Assembly: GCF_000313565.1 (NCBI RefSeq)
Contig: NZ_HE578928.1
Location: 1-64,000, forward strand
From: Dielma fastidiosa
Lineage (GTDB): Bacteria > Bacillota_I > Bacilli_A > Erysipelotrichales > Erysipelotrichaceae
Reading direction: 5' to 3'
DNA: 64,000 nt
This document shows positions 1 to 7,918 of this stretch, one piece after another (position 1 is the first letter of the stretch; each line of letters opens with the position of its first letter). The translations under genes and the position numbers were made by a program. Under the pieces are notes generated by a model that had not been told where the DNA came from, made no database searches, and was given only the letters and a program-made list of their open reading frames with translations.

Positions 1-253
1 CCGTCCCCCCATGTCAACATTATTTTTTACTTTTTTTAAAACTTTTTTGCTTATTATTCATGCCTTTTTCATGTGAATATTTAATCATAAAATTGTAAGC
101 GGTTCATGTCCTGATTTCATCATCTTATGCTTAAATGCTCCTTTGATTTGCATGATCTGTGCCCTTTCAAGTATCGCTTACACAATCATTTGCTTGGCAA
201 AAGCAACTGATAAGAAAAGGCAGTCCTCAATATTGAAGCACTGCCCTTAATTA
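1..253. other. gene-free AT-rich stretch at window start
   Basis: No convincing ORF is seen here. The stretch holds only the terminator at 211-248 and poly-T/A runs. Whatever gene lies to the left begins or ends outside the window. Confidence 0.5.
211..248 (-). terminator. rho-independent terminator after the catalase remnant
   Basis: Read on the minus strand, GGGCAGT pairs with ACTGCC around a partly self-pairing centre (CTTCAA/TTGAGG) and is followed by TTTTCTT. It lies just downstream of the stop at 254. Confidence 0.7.
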
Positions 254-478
254 TTACATATCAGGATTCATAGTTGCCTGATTCAATTCATTATTGGTTA
301 ATTGCGCTAATGTCTTCACTTTCTCAAAATCCAAATTTGCGGCCTCACTAAACCTCATGCCGTATTCTTGATCCGCTAAGTAGCAATGTACCGCATGACG
401 ATACTTAATATTCTTAGTAACCGGTTCAATATTACGGGCCGTATTATCAAGCAGTATCCGGCGCTTTTCTTCACTCAT
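254..478 (-). pseudogene. catalase C-terminal remnant (74 codons)
   Basis: The 74-residue reading frame resembles the extreme C-terminal tail of clade-3 (KatA-type) catalases. That tail has the pattern E-x-R-x-x-L-x-x-N-T-A-R, then I-K-Y-R-H-A-x-H-C-Y-x-A-D-x-E-Y-G, then L-D-x-E-K-V. The haem-binding and catalytic parts of a roughly 480-540 aa catalase are absent. The space upstream is taken by an intact lipoprotein gene whose terminator (491-525) lies directly before this frame. I see no Shine-Dalgarno sequence before the ATG at 478, so it is probably untranslated. Inference: the residue of a catalase gene lost by deletion. It could instead be a short stand-alone ORF. Family assignment is from memory of catalase tails and should be checked by search. 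Confidence 0.6.
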
Positions 479-490
479 TAACCGATATAA

Positions 491-525
491 TTAAAAAAGA
501 TGAAACAGCATGATTTCATCTTTTT
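491..525 (-). terminator. rho-independent terminator overlapping the lipoprotein stop
   Basis: A perfect 12-bp stem (AAAAAGATGAAA, 494-505, with TTTCATCTTTTT, 514-525) has an 8-nt loop and a T run on the minus strand. The stop codon of the lipoprotein gene (524-526) lies at the edge of the stem. Confidence 0.85.
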
Positions 526-1636
526 AGTAATAGATACAATTGTAATGCAGCGGCAGATGCAGTTCCGTATAAATTCTTGGTGCTTCATAAACCAATTCAG
601 AATCAACTAGGATTGCCGGCACATCAGCTTTAACTCCCTGACCATGCATATCATACCCATATATATGATAGATTGGTATCGCATCATACTGATAATCCTG
701 ATAAGCATAGGTTAATTCAACGGCTCTGATATCCATTGGCAAATTTAATTCAGGATCTATAACCTGAAGCTGCACAACAGCTTCATATGGATCAAGCAGC
801 AAACCATTGCCGACATATTCACCATTCAGACAACTGATCGTAAAGCCTGTCAATCCTTTCTCATCAAATTCAACATCGATACGCTGGAAAGCCTGCGCAA
901 GTAACTGATCAGTCATAGAAGACATTCTTTCATTATATATATAGCCATGATATACATTTTGAAGCTTGCCATCAACAAGCTGGGTTTTCGTATCAACCTG
1001 GATGATTTGTTTTTCAAAATTCACAAGAACGTTTAGATATTGATTATAGAAAAACTCAGCTGCCGCCTTGATCCCCTGCTCACTATACTCATACACAAAG
1101 CCTTCATCATAAGGTACATTTAATTCCACCGCAATGCTGCCGTTTTGTTTAATCAAAAGATTTCCCTCTTTGAAAACAGCCAGCAATTCACTTTGGGTAC
1201 TCATTAATTCAGTTTCATGAGCAATTATAAAATCTTCAGCATGATAATCAAGCGGTTCATAATAGTCATAACTGATTATTTCCACATTTAAAGCGGCTGC
1301 CATTAAATCTGCTTTTATCCGCATCTGATCTTCATTCAGCGCAGTCTTATGATATACTGGCAAACTTGTCAGTGAATTGAAGTTATTAAGATTAAATTTG
1401 CTGTTTAAGGCTCTTTCAATATCAGCTTGACTCAGCAGGCGATCATCACTCATGCCAGGCTCATCATACAACGTGTACCCTGCAGAAAAATAACTGTATT
1501 CTAAATTATCTTCAACACCCGGAATCGGGTTTACCAATGCATTCTTAGGTGCTTCCACTTCTAATTTCCATTCCGGCTCAGCCGCAGTACAAGCACTAAG
1601 CAGAAATGCCAGCAATACTACACAAATTCCTCTCAT
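524..1636 (-). CDS. secreted lipoprotein of unknown function (370 aa)
   Basis: The start is the ATG at 1636, which has AAGGAG 6 nt upstream; an ATG 13 codons earlier lacks this. The N-terminus is a type II signal peptide ending in a lipobox (LLSAC), so the mature protein should be a membrane-anchored lipoprotein beginning at Cys16. The rest is acidic and rich in Tyr, with no motif I recognise and no further membrane segment. It is the last gene of a run of lipoprotein and membrane-protein genes (2542, 2995, 4252, 4722) and is followed by a strong terminator, so it probably closes that operon. Function unknown; a sensor or envelope-associated role is only a guess from context. Confidence 0.8.
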   Translation of the reverse strand: MRGICVVLLAFLLSACTAAEPEWKLEVEAPKNALVNPIPGVEDNLEYSYFSAGYTLYDEPGMSDDRLLSQADIERALNSKFNLNNFNSLTSLPVYHKTALNEDQMRIKADLMAAALNVEIISYDYYEPLDYHAEDFIIAHETELMSTQSELLAVFKEGNLLIKQNGSIAVELNVPYDEGFVYEYSEQGIKAAAEFFYNQYLNVLVNFEKQIIQVDTKTQLVDGKLQNVYHGYIYNERMSSMTDQLLAQAFQRIDVEFDEKGLTGFTISCLNGEYVGNGLLLDPYEAVVQLQVIDPELNLPMDIRAVELTYAYQDYQYDAIPIYHIYGYDMHGQGVKADVPAILVDSELVYEAPRIYTELHLPLHYNCIYY

Positions 1637-1762
1637 AAGAACTCCTTCTTTAATCATTATCTTATATTTTACCACAGATTTAAGAAGTTGAAACGGAAAG
1701 TTAGCATCATCATTTCATGTGTCACTCTGATTCATGTTTCAGTTGTATATAGAAAGCCTAGA

Positions 1763-2542
1763 TTACTGATATTGATAAAATATATAAGGATACATATGCG
1801 GATAACCAAATCCGACATTTTCAAAAATTTTCTCGCTATAAAAACAAAGATTCTTATTTTCATCAATATAATAGACTAAATCAGCCGCTGACAGATCCTC
1901 TGCATAACAGTTTTCCTGCTTATCATCGCAGACACCTAACCCTTTAGCTTGCAGCTGATCAAACAGGCTCGTCTCGATACTCTTTTCATCAAGCATATAT
2001 AAATCCAGCACTTCTTGATCATCAAGCAGCTTACCGCTGTACAGATCAATATTAAAGGTATTGAACTTTTTTTCAATTTCCCCATTCTCTTTATAATATG
2101 CGGAAAGCACAATTACAGAAAGGAAATCGCTGTTTTCTCGATATAGTGAGCGCGACACAAATATTGCCGGTTCACGATCACCAGCAAGATCATTGAGTGT
2201 ACTTAATTGAATTTCAATACTCAATTCCGCTTCCATCCTCTGGTTTAAGTCACTTATTTCCTGAGTATCTATATTAATATAAGGTATGTCCACAAACGCG
2301 CAACCATTTTGACATAATTGATTAAATGTTTCGTTTTCCAACTCTGTTCCGCACATTTCCGATTGTAACGTAGTATCGGTGAAGGCATACGGCCGGCTTT
2401 CATAAACCTTAGCGATTTTCTCAGCTGGTTCATTTTCCTTTAGCGTATCATTTTCCTTAATATCCGGTTTTGCTTCCTTAGGCTGACTCGAACAGCCAGC
2501 AAAAAGCAGCAGTGCCGATAAACATAATAATAATTTTTGCAT
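1763..2542 (-). CDS. lipoprotein with a possible DUF3298/RsiV-like domain (259 aa)
   Basis: The ATG at 2542 follows GGGGGGAG by 5 nt. A short signal peptide ends in the lipobox LFAGC-SS, followed by a charged Lys/Glu linker of about 30 residues. The central part has the layout of DUF3298/DUF4163 proteins (RsiV, PdaC N-domain): a stretch predicting 'xYxNIDTQEISDLNQR', then strands around 'LSVIVLSAYYKENG', then 'FNIDLYSGKLL' before a helix. That resemblance is by pattern only. In RsiV this domain senses lysozyme; here there is no anti-sigma helix, so only an extracellular ligand-binding role can be suggested. It lies between a membrane protein gene (2558-2995) and another lipoprotein gene. Confidence 0.65.
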   Translation of the reverse strand: MQKLLLCLSALLLFAGCSSQPKEAKPDIKENDTLKENEPAEKIAKVYESRPYAFTDTTLQSEMCGTELENETFNQLCQNGCAFVDIPYINIDTQEISDLNQRMEAELSIEIQLSTLNDLAGDREPAIFVSRSLYRENSDFLSVIVLSAYYKENGEIEKKFNTFNIDLYSGKLLDDQEVLDLYMLDEKSIETSLFDQLQAKGLGVCDDKQENCYAEDLSAADLVYYIDENKNLCFYSEKIFENVGFGYPHMYPYIFYQYQ

Positions 2543-2557
2543 ATTTTCTCCCCCCTC

Positions 2558-2995
2558 TTACTTATGCTTAATTAGCTCGCACATTGCGTAATATTTTTGC
2601 ACAACATAAGCAGCGGCACATGCGAAACCAAAGACTGCCATCTGAAAAATGACAAGATCTAAAATCGATGTCCATTGATTCAAAGCCATGCCAACCATCA
2701 CACACAAAAGCAATTCTCCCAAAATAATTTTCATGTGTTTAACGATAAAGTCACGCCATGTTATCTGCTTCGTATACAGCTTCTTGCACCAGATAGATTC
2801 ATATAACAGATAGGCAATGGAGAAGCCATTGATATAAACCTGAAGCTGGCTTATACCCGCCTGCGCCTTAGCAACAACGTCATAGCTTTGAGCAGTCATA
2901 AAATCATTGACCGCAGCACTCCTGAAGAATGTTAAAACAGCACCAATTAAAATGATTATAAAAACATCGGCTTCCTTTCTTATGATCGTTTTCAT
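2558..2995 (-). CDS. small integral membrane protein, unknown (145 aa)
   Basis: The ATG at 2995 has GGGGAG 7 nt upstream. Four hydrophobic segments are visible (about residues 12-30, 45-65, 88-105 and 110-130) with short charged loops, so it is a four-helix inner-membrane protein. The layout (four short TM helices) recalls the DUF3021 family often linked to two-component or ABC loci, but I cannot confirm this. It sits 15 nt upstream of the 2542 lipoprotein gene and 24 nt downstream of another lipoprotein, in the same direction, so co-transcription is likely. No catalytic motif is seen. Confidence 0.7.
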   Translation of the reverse strand: MKTIIRKEADVFIIILIGAVLTFFRSAAVNDFMTAQSYDVVAKAQAGISQLQVYINGFSIAYLLYESIWCKKLYTKQITWRDFIVKHMKIILGELLLCVMVGMALNQWTSILDLVIFQMAVFGFACAAAYVVQKYYAMCELIKHK

Positions 2996-3019
2996 TCCCT
3001 ATCTCCCCCTGCAATTCAC

Positions 3020-4252
3020 TTACTTTATGATCCAGAAACAATCAGCGGTATTAACCAGTATTTCATCATCATTCACTTTGATAATCCTGCTTCTAGTTTC
3101 AGGTAATTCATCAAATTCTATCTTTGCGCTCATAAGCAGCCCATCATTGACAGCCAGCATTGCATATGAAGCAGGAGTGCTTTTCGTAACATCAGACTGA
3201 TCTGAATGGGCAAGCATTTTACCCTCAGCCCATGAATCAACAGTATCATATCCATAAAAATAATCATCGTTTTTTACTTGTTTAAATTCACCGGTTTCGG
3301 TATCAAACAGCATATTATCAACTATTTTGATGCTTGTATCGATGGCATAAAGCGTATTTTCATCAACAAAACAGCTGAATTCCACTTCCTTATCACTTTG
3401 AAATTGTTTTAACTCAGACGTAGTATCGTCATAAATATAAATAGCCTGACGATCGTCAGAGTATATATATTTTTCAGATTTCTTGTTGTCATCCTCATAA
3501 GTAACCAGCTGCATATCCGGGGTCTGCTTGATGATTACCGCCAGCTTACTGCCATAGCTAAAGATTTTTTCATAAGCATTATATACGCCCATGAAATCCT
3601 CTGTATCCGCATTTTCAGAGATCAAATCTACTCTTTTATCGCCATCAAGCATAACGAAACGGGCATTATATGCACTATCATTTTCATAATCTTTCGTATA
3701 ATCCTCAGTAGCATAGAATACTTTCTCACCTGCTTTAATCAGCTGCGGAGAATGCATCTTTGCATTATATGAAATATAATCAGTCGTCAAGCCATGATCA
3801 ATTTCACGGCTGCCTTCTTCTGTTTCCATCATAACAGTGAAACGATTGTAATTATCAATTTCCGAAACTGGCTCAATTTTACTGTAAATAAGCGCATCCT
3901 CTGTATAAACAAATGAATTGATAACATAATTTCCTTCCAATTGCTTTAATACTTCAACTGTATGATCAGTCAAATCATATCTGCATAAGAAATTAACAAC
4001 ATTCTCATTGTCTAAATGAACAGCACTGTAATACAATTCATTATTTTCAACATACTGTGCCATCAAATAATCATGCTCGCCCATATTCAGTATTTCAGTA
4101 TCCAACAGTTTTTTGGCTGTATACACAGGCAGTTCAGTTTTAACTGATATCGGCTCTGCCTTAGCTGGCGGACTGTTTTCAAGCTTTTCTTTTGCACATG
4201 AGGTAAGCATTAGAAAACATAGGAAACATAATAACGATTTACCTATTTTCAT
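3020..4252 (-). CDS. lipoprotein, possibly beta-propeller-like (410 aa)
   Basis: The start is the ATG at 4252, 7 nt after GGGGG; the frame upstream offers only a TTG. The signal peptide is typical of lipoproteins, with the lipobox MLTSC. The mature part consists of repeated short strand-rich units in which Tyr/Phe-rich strands alternate with Asp/Asn turns (for example 'LYYSAVHLDNENVVNF', 'LYAIDTSIKIVDN'). This spacing resembles extracellular beta-propellers such as the DUF5050 or WD-like lipoproteins. There is no catalytic signature. It lies between two small membrane-protein genes in the same direction and is likely part of one operon with them. Confidence 0.7.
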   Translation of the reverse strand: MKIGKSLLCFLCFLMLTSCAKEKLENSPPAKAEPISVKTELPVYTAKKLLDTEILNMGEHDYLMAQYVENNELYYSAVHLDNENVVNFLCRYDLTDHTVEVLKQLEGNYVINSFVYTEDALIYSKIEPVSEIDNYNRFTVMMETEEGSREIDHGLTTDYISYNAKMHSPQLIKAGEKVFYATEDYTKDYENDSAYNARFVMLDGDKRVDLISENADTEDFMGVYNAYEKIFSYGSKLAVIIKQTPDMQLVTYEDDNKKSEKYIYSDDRQAIYIYDDTTSELKQFQSDKEVEFSCFVDENTLYAIDTSIKIVDNMLFDTETGEFKQVKNDDYFYGYDTVDSWAEGKMLAHSDQSDVTKSTPASYAMLAVNDGLLMSAKIEFDELPETRSRIIKVNDDEILVNTADCFWIIK

Positions 4253-4275
4253 CTTGATGCCCCCTTTCAATTTTA

Positions 4276-4722
4276 TTAACCTTGATATCTTTTTAAATTT
4301 ATACCGAGCAGCGTTATTCCCATGTTTGTCATTTCAATGCAAATAAACAACGCGATACTATTTCCAGTCTGAATAAATTGAAACTGATAAATAAGGAAAG
4401 CAGTAACAATCAGCATAACCACGGCTATTAAACTGATAATATATATCACAGCTTTGGGCAGCAGCAAACTCATTTCACTATATTTCTTCATCGGTTTAAA
4501 CATAACCAGATAGAAGATACAGCAAAGCACATATATTATAATGATTGAATATCTGGAGATAAGTTTCCTATATTCAGGAAATAACGAGCTTAAAGCACTA
4601 AATTCCATGTCAAAAACTGGATAGCCATAGATACCCAATTGACCTAAAACTATATTTATTAAAGTAAGAACACCAAAAAGTATAAACGCATCATTCAATG
4701 CACCGACTAGTTTTATTTTCAT
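4276..4722 (-). CDS. small integral membrane protein, unknown (148 aa)
   Basis: The ATG at 4722 has GAGGAG 4 nt upstream. Four hydrophobic segments are visible (about residues 8-30, 55-75, 85-110 and 118-140), with a short extracytoplasmic loop after the first. The topology is like that of the 145-aa protein at 2558-2995, and each is followed by a lipoprotein gene, so the membrane-protein/lipoprotein pair occurs twice in this stretch. A perfect palindrome (AGTCTGATCAGACT, 4742-4755) lies just upstream. No function can be given. Confidence 0.7.
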   Translation of the reverse strand: MKIKLVGALNDAFILFGVLTLINIVLGQLGIYGYPVFDMEFSALSSLFPEYRKLISRYSIIIIYVLCCIFYLVMFKPMKKYSEMSLLLPKAVIYIISLIAVVMLIVTAFLIYQFQFIQTGNSIALFICIEMTNMGITLLGINLKRYQG

Positions 4723-4741
4723 GATTCTCCTCTTTAAAAAT

Positions 4742-4755
4742 GAGTCTGATCAGAC
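4742..4755. repeat. 14-bp perfect palindrome AGTCTGATCAGACT
   Basis: The palindrome sits between the 36-aa ORF (stop at 4758) and the start of the gene at 4722. It could be an operator or, with the following ATTTTT on the minus strand, a weak terminator. The stem is only 5 bp if a 4-nt loop is allowed. Confidence 0.4.
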
Positions 4756-4757
4756 TT

Positions 4758-4868
4758 CTATTTTGACTTTTTTCTCAAAAATCGAATGATTTCATAAGCT
4801 GCTCTAAGCGCAACTACGCAGATAAGTAATAGTATTAATTCTCCCGTGCCAATACGTCCGTTAAACAT
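4758..4868 (-). CDS. 36-aa single-pass membrane microprotein
   Basis: The ATG at 4868 follows GGGAGG by 6 nt, a strong ribosome binding site, which makes translation likely in spite of the length. The product has a short N-terminus with 'RIGTGELI', one hydrophobic helix (about residues 10-22) and a basic tail (RFLRKKSK), so N-out/C-in insertion is expected. The 'G-x-x-E-L-I' start recalls the N-terminus of TatA/TatE, but the FG hinge and amphipathic helix are missing, so it should not be called Tat. It stands 174 bp after the ABC ATPase gene and before the 4722 gene. It could be an accessory subunit of the ABC exporter or a small secreted/membrane peptide. Confidence 0.6.
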   Translation of the reverse strand: MFNGRIGTGELILLLICVVALRAAYEIIRFLRKKSK

Positions 4869-5042
4869 AATTATTCCTCCCTTTGAGTTAGTACCCACAT
4901 TTCTTTAGATAATTTTATTATACAGTAATAAAGTAAAATATTCTACTAAAAGGGCTGTACGAATGTATTACAGGTCTGTGGAGGAATTATCTCCTATATA
5001 AACCCTGTAAGACTAATTTTTAACTTTAATCCCATGTTATTC

Positions 5043-5678
5043 CTATTCACAAATATAGAGCTTCTGATCTTTAATTAACAAGATTACATCTGCCAGATCT
5101 TCCACATCATCAATATGATGACTAGTAAATATTAAAATTTTATTTGGCTGTCTGATGAATTTATTTAATATATCCTTAACAACTTTTACCGAATTTTCAT
5201 CTAATGCATTAAATGGCTCATCCAAAATAAGGATATCCGGATTTTCCATTAAAGCCTGCGCAAGTCTAAGTTTCTGCTTCATGCCTAAAGAATAGGTTTT
5301 ATATTTCTTATTCAAAGCTTGATCAATCCCAAGCTGTCGGCATAAATTATGTATATCTTCATCGGTACATATATTCTTTATTTCGGCCAATGCTTTTAAA
5401 TTTTCATAACCTGTCATTGTTTTGACAAATTCAGGAGCATTGATCGATACACCCGCATTGGGTATAAAATCATATTTTACCCCCAGCTTTTCACCATTAA
5501 TATGCACAGTCCCCTGATCAGGTAAACTAAACCCGCAGATTATCTTCAACAGCACACTTTTACCACAGCCATTGATACCGGTTATCGCATAACTGGTGTT
5601 TTCCTTGAAGTCAAAATTGATATTGTCAAATATGAGATTATCCTTATACTTCTTTTCAATATTACGAAGATTAATCAT
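5043..5678 (-). CDS. ABC transporter ATP-binding protein (211 aa)
   Basis: The start is the ATG at 5678, 6 nt after AGAGGTG; a GTG at 5687 is also possible. It is a complete ABC ATPase: Walker A GINGCGKS (34-41), signature SLGMKQ (130-135), Walker B ILILDEP (149-155) and switch His in TSHH (185-188). The signature S-L-G-M-K-Q is typical of ABC-2 type drug/lantibiotic exporters (BcrA/NatA/CcmA group). It is the last gene of a four-gene operon with three membrane proteins (7811, 6997, 6354) and overlaps the stop of the one before it by 8 nt. It should power export or immunity for an unidentified substrate; a regulator with peptide-binding architecture lies directly upstream of the operon. Confidence 0.9.
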   Translation of the reverse strand: MINLRNIEKKYKDNLIFDNINFDFKENTSYAITGINGCGKSVLLKIICGFSLPDQGTVHINGEKLGVKYDFIPNAGVSINAPEFVKTMTGYENLKALAEIKNICTDEDIHNLCRQLGIDQALNKKYKTYSLGMKQKLRLAQALMENPDILILDEPFNALDENSVKVVKDILNKFIRQPNKILIFTSHHIDDVEDLADVILLIKDQKLYICE

Positions 5679-6354
5679 TTTGTTCACCTCTGAATTTTAA
5701 TGTAATGATGCTGCTTATCACCAAAACAACGATTAAGATACCAATTTGAATACCGTTTCCAATCATCGACTGTGGAAAATGTATGATTAAATTAAAATCA
5801 CCCATACACTCAATCAGCGCAATCGTTGATAGACCTATTAACAAATAATAAGAAATAAAATTAACTTTACATTTATATTGTATGATGACGATCAATTCCA
5901 CAAACACCAATAAGAAATATACGAGACGGACTACGATCAGCAGCAGCATGACAGCATCACTAGCTGAAGGAAAGCTGCCAATAAAACACCAAGTCCAAAA
6001 TAAGATGCTGACACATAAATCAATGGCAATTTGAATGCTGCTTCTTATTATTGATTTTTGTATATGAAGCATAAAGCTTTTCATTGATCCATAACGAATC
6101 ATATGAAGCGATCCCAGCTCATTAAATACTAAGCTGAATTGTTCTAGGAACAAAATCACTGAAAGAATAATTACCAACAACAAACATGCGATCAAAACAA
6201 CATTGATTGTACTGTAATGATACTCCTGCAACACCTTGGGAAAGAGGAAGAATAGTTTTAAGCTGTCCACATAAGGAAGATTTTTAAACTGCATACCAAT
6301 ATAACCAAAGGAAATCGCGGGCAGCATGAATAATAATAGATATTTTTTCCACAT
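5671..6354 (-). CDS. ABC-exporter membrane subunit, unknown family (227 aa)
   Basis: Six hydrophobic segments spread over 227 residues, with no soluble domain, fit an ABC-2 type permease. The start ATG at 6354 lies 1 nt after the stop of the preceding membrane-protein gene, so translation is probably coupled; no strong Shine-Dalgarno is seen. The C-terminus overlaps the start of the ATPase gene. Its position directly beside the ATPase, in the same operon, is the main evidence for function. Three dissimilar membrane proteins share a single ATPase here, as in lantibiotic-immunity or gliding-type exporters (LanFEG), but I see no sequence match that settles which. Confidence 0.7.
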   Translation of the reverse strand: MWKKYLLLFMLPAISFGYIGMQFKNLPYVDSLKLFFLFPKVLQEYHYSTINVVLIACLLLVIILSVILFLEQFSLVFNELGSLHMIRYGSMKSFMLHIQKSIIRSSIQIAIDLCVSILFWTWCFIGSFPSASDAVMLLLIVVRLVYFLLVFVELIVIIQYKCKVNFISYYLLIGLSTIALIECMGDFNLIIHFPQSMIGNGIQIGILIVVLVISSIITLKFRGEQND

Positions 6355-6355
6355 A

Positions 6356-6997
6356 TCAATCGCCCATTTCCTTGAATCTAAGGGAAGAACACCAATAAAC
6401 CAATAAATATACTAAAATAAGCACCGATGTCATTTGGAAGTCATTAAGTTCTCTCATATATAAGGGATAAGCCATAAAAAGATACGGCCGTAAAGTATCT
6501 GAATACATAGCAAACAACATTTGAAGAATGAATAGAATAATCAGCGTTATTTCATAAACCGTTCGCTTACCGATATAGGTGCTGTAAATATAGAAACAAT
6601 TAAACAAAACAAACAACATACCACACCACCATAAATAATACAGCAGCAAATCAAAGTCTAATTTTACTGACAAGATTTCATGTAAGAAGTACATTGTAAT
6701 AAACAAATATGCTAAGTAAATCACCGTCAGACCCAATTGTTCAATAAATCGTTTTTTGAAGTACTGCGTGAAATTTTTATATCTCACAATCTCTGTTTTA
6801 TTAAATTCATATGTAGAAAACAATAAGGCAAAATAGAATGGCTGTATCACAAAATTCATCCACAAAGTCAGAAATAAATTCTCTGTATAATACAATGAAT
6901 AGTAATAACAAAGGGCAAAATTTAAAACTAATGAGCCGCCTATAATCAGGCCCCATTTTGTGAGTGGAATCCTAAGTAAGACTTTTTTCTTTCCCAT
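6356..6997 (-). CDS. ABC-exporter membrane subunit, unknown family (213 aa)
   Basis: A 213-residue protein with about six hydrophobic helices and short basic cytoplasmic loops (for example the 'KKRF' and 'RYK' positions). Its start (6997) lies inside the end of the preceding permease gene (26-nt overlap), so it is translationally coupled. The downstream gene begins 1 nt after its stop. It is distinct in sequence from its neighbours but similar in size and topology to the 227-aa subunit; the two may form a heterodimeric permease with the ATPase at 5043-5678. No other function is visible. Confidence 0.7.
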   Translation of the reverse strand: MGKKKVLLRIPLTKWGLIIGGSLVLNFALCYYYSLYYTENLFLTLWMNFVIQPFYFALLFSTYEFNKTEIVRYKNFTQYFKKRFIEQLGLTVIYLAYLFITMYFLHEILSVKLDFDLLLYYLWWCGMLFVLFNCFYIYSTYIGKRTVYEITLIILFILQMLFAMYSDTLRPYLFMAYPLYMRELNDFQMTSVLILVYLLVYWCSSLRFKEMGD

Positions 6998-7811
6998 AAC
7001 ACAGTCTCGCTAGTATTAATATCATTGAAATAATAAATGGTATGATTAAAGCCAGAGGAAGCATTAACGTATTCAAATCATTAAATGATGACGCCGCCAT
7101 AATAAAGCTTGGTGCAAAGTAATACCTTAAATCATAATCAGGCAGCAGCATCATAAGAGCGCTAAAACCTAAATAATAAAGTGTTGGTATAAAAATCACC
7201 ATGAATTTTTTATTGGTCCATAATGAAATTCCTAAACTGAACAGTCCATATACAAAAGGTACTAGTATATATTTAGGTATACCTTCCATAAAATAAAACA
7301 AATACCGATGGTCTCGATACAGCCCATTCCCCAAAATATCTCTAAACATTTCTCGATAACCATTAACCTCAACGTTGAGTTCACTTGAAATTCTAAAAAA
7401 CACAACACCCACAACGTAATAAATCATATACCCTGCAAAACAAGTAGCTGCCGCAATTAAAGCATATTTAAGTATAGTTTTAATATAGAATTTAAAAGAT
7501 GATTTATATCTTATAGCAAGTTGATCGAAAAAGCCGCGTTTCTCATCTATAAAACGTAATACCGGAAGTGATGAGAAAATCGGTAATAAGAACTGCATCG
7601 GCAATGCTCCCCAAATCATCATATAATCATAGTTAAACTCAGAATTCATGTATTCCCATTTATCCGGCCATCCTTCAGTAGGAACAAAGAAAAATAAATT
7701 TTGGAAGTATCCGAATGTAGTGCCGTAGTAAAGAAACATTACCAAAAACATACTGACGGCAGTTATAACTGTAATTTTATTAAAAGCTCTTTTCTTAGTC
7801 AATAACTTCAT
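6972..7811 (-). CDS. ABC-exporter membrane subunit, first gene of exporter operon (279 aa)
   Basis: The start is the ATG at 7811, 7 nt after GGGGG; the in-frame TTG two codons upstream lies too close to it. One TM helix near the N-terminus (residues 15-33) is followed by a long extracytoplasmic loop of about 40 residues, then five further helices, the pattern of an ABC-2 permease (ABC2_membrane type). The gene heads the exporter operon. A 13-bp operator-like site (7906-7918) and a weak promoter lie just upstream, between it and the end of the regulator gene. It is likely the activated target of that regulator. Confidence 0.7.
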   Translation of the reverse strand: MKLLTKKRAFNKITVITAVSMFLVMFLYYGTTFGYFQNLFFFVPTEGWPDKWEYMNSEFNYDYMMIWGALPMQFLLPIFSSLPVLRFIDEKRGFFDQLAIRYKSSFKFYIKTILKYALIAAATCFAGYMIYYVVGVVFFRISSELNVEVNGYREMFRDILGNGLYRDHRYLFYFMEGIPKYILVPFVYGLFSLGISLWTNKKFMVIFIPTLYYLGFSALMMLLPDYDLRYYFAPSFIMAASSFNDLNTLMLPLALIIPFIISMILILARLCYGKEKSLT

Positions 7812-7875
7812 TTTCAATCCCCCTTTTTTATTTCATAATAAAATTAATTACATATCAGCCTCATGATTTGCTTAG

Positions 7876-7904
7876 ATAATAGTATGAATGAACACATTTA
7901 TGTT
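7876..7904 (-). promoter_or_regulatory. candidate activator-dependent promoter of the exporter operon
   Basis: The minus strand shows a -10-like TATTAT (7881-7876), with TACTAT in an overlapping register. With a 17-nt spacer the -35 would be AACATA (7904-7899), far from consensus. A poor -35 directly next to an operator is what a positively regulated promoter looks like. Confidence 0.4.
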
Positions 7905-7905
7905 T

Positions 7906-7918
7906 TGTTACGTCACAA
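7906..7918. promoter_or_regulatory. operator site 1a (TGTTACGTCACAA)
   Basis: This 13-bp sequence occurs identically at 9374-9386, upstream of the regulator's own promoter. The core is a near palindrome, TGT-TA-CG-TC-ACA. It abuts the stop codon of regulator 1 (7919) and precedes the ABC exporter operon. It is proposed as the binding site of the XRE-TPR regulator encoded between the two copies. Confidence 0.6.

Noticed and set aside
96-110. cre-like sequence TGTAAGCGGTTCA in the leftmost intergenic region
   Set aside because: It is one base short of the cre spacing and the last two bases do not fit; no promoter beside it.
1688-1879. 63-codon plus-strand frame
   Set aside because: Overlaps the 3' end of the lipoprotein gene at 1763-2542, has no ribosome binding site and no protein-like pattern.
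4758-4868. Calling the 36-aa microprotein TatA
   Set aside because: Only the first residues resemble TatA; the FG hinge and the amphipathic helix are absent.
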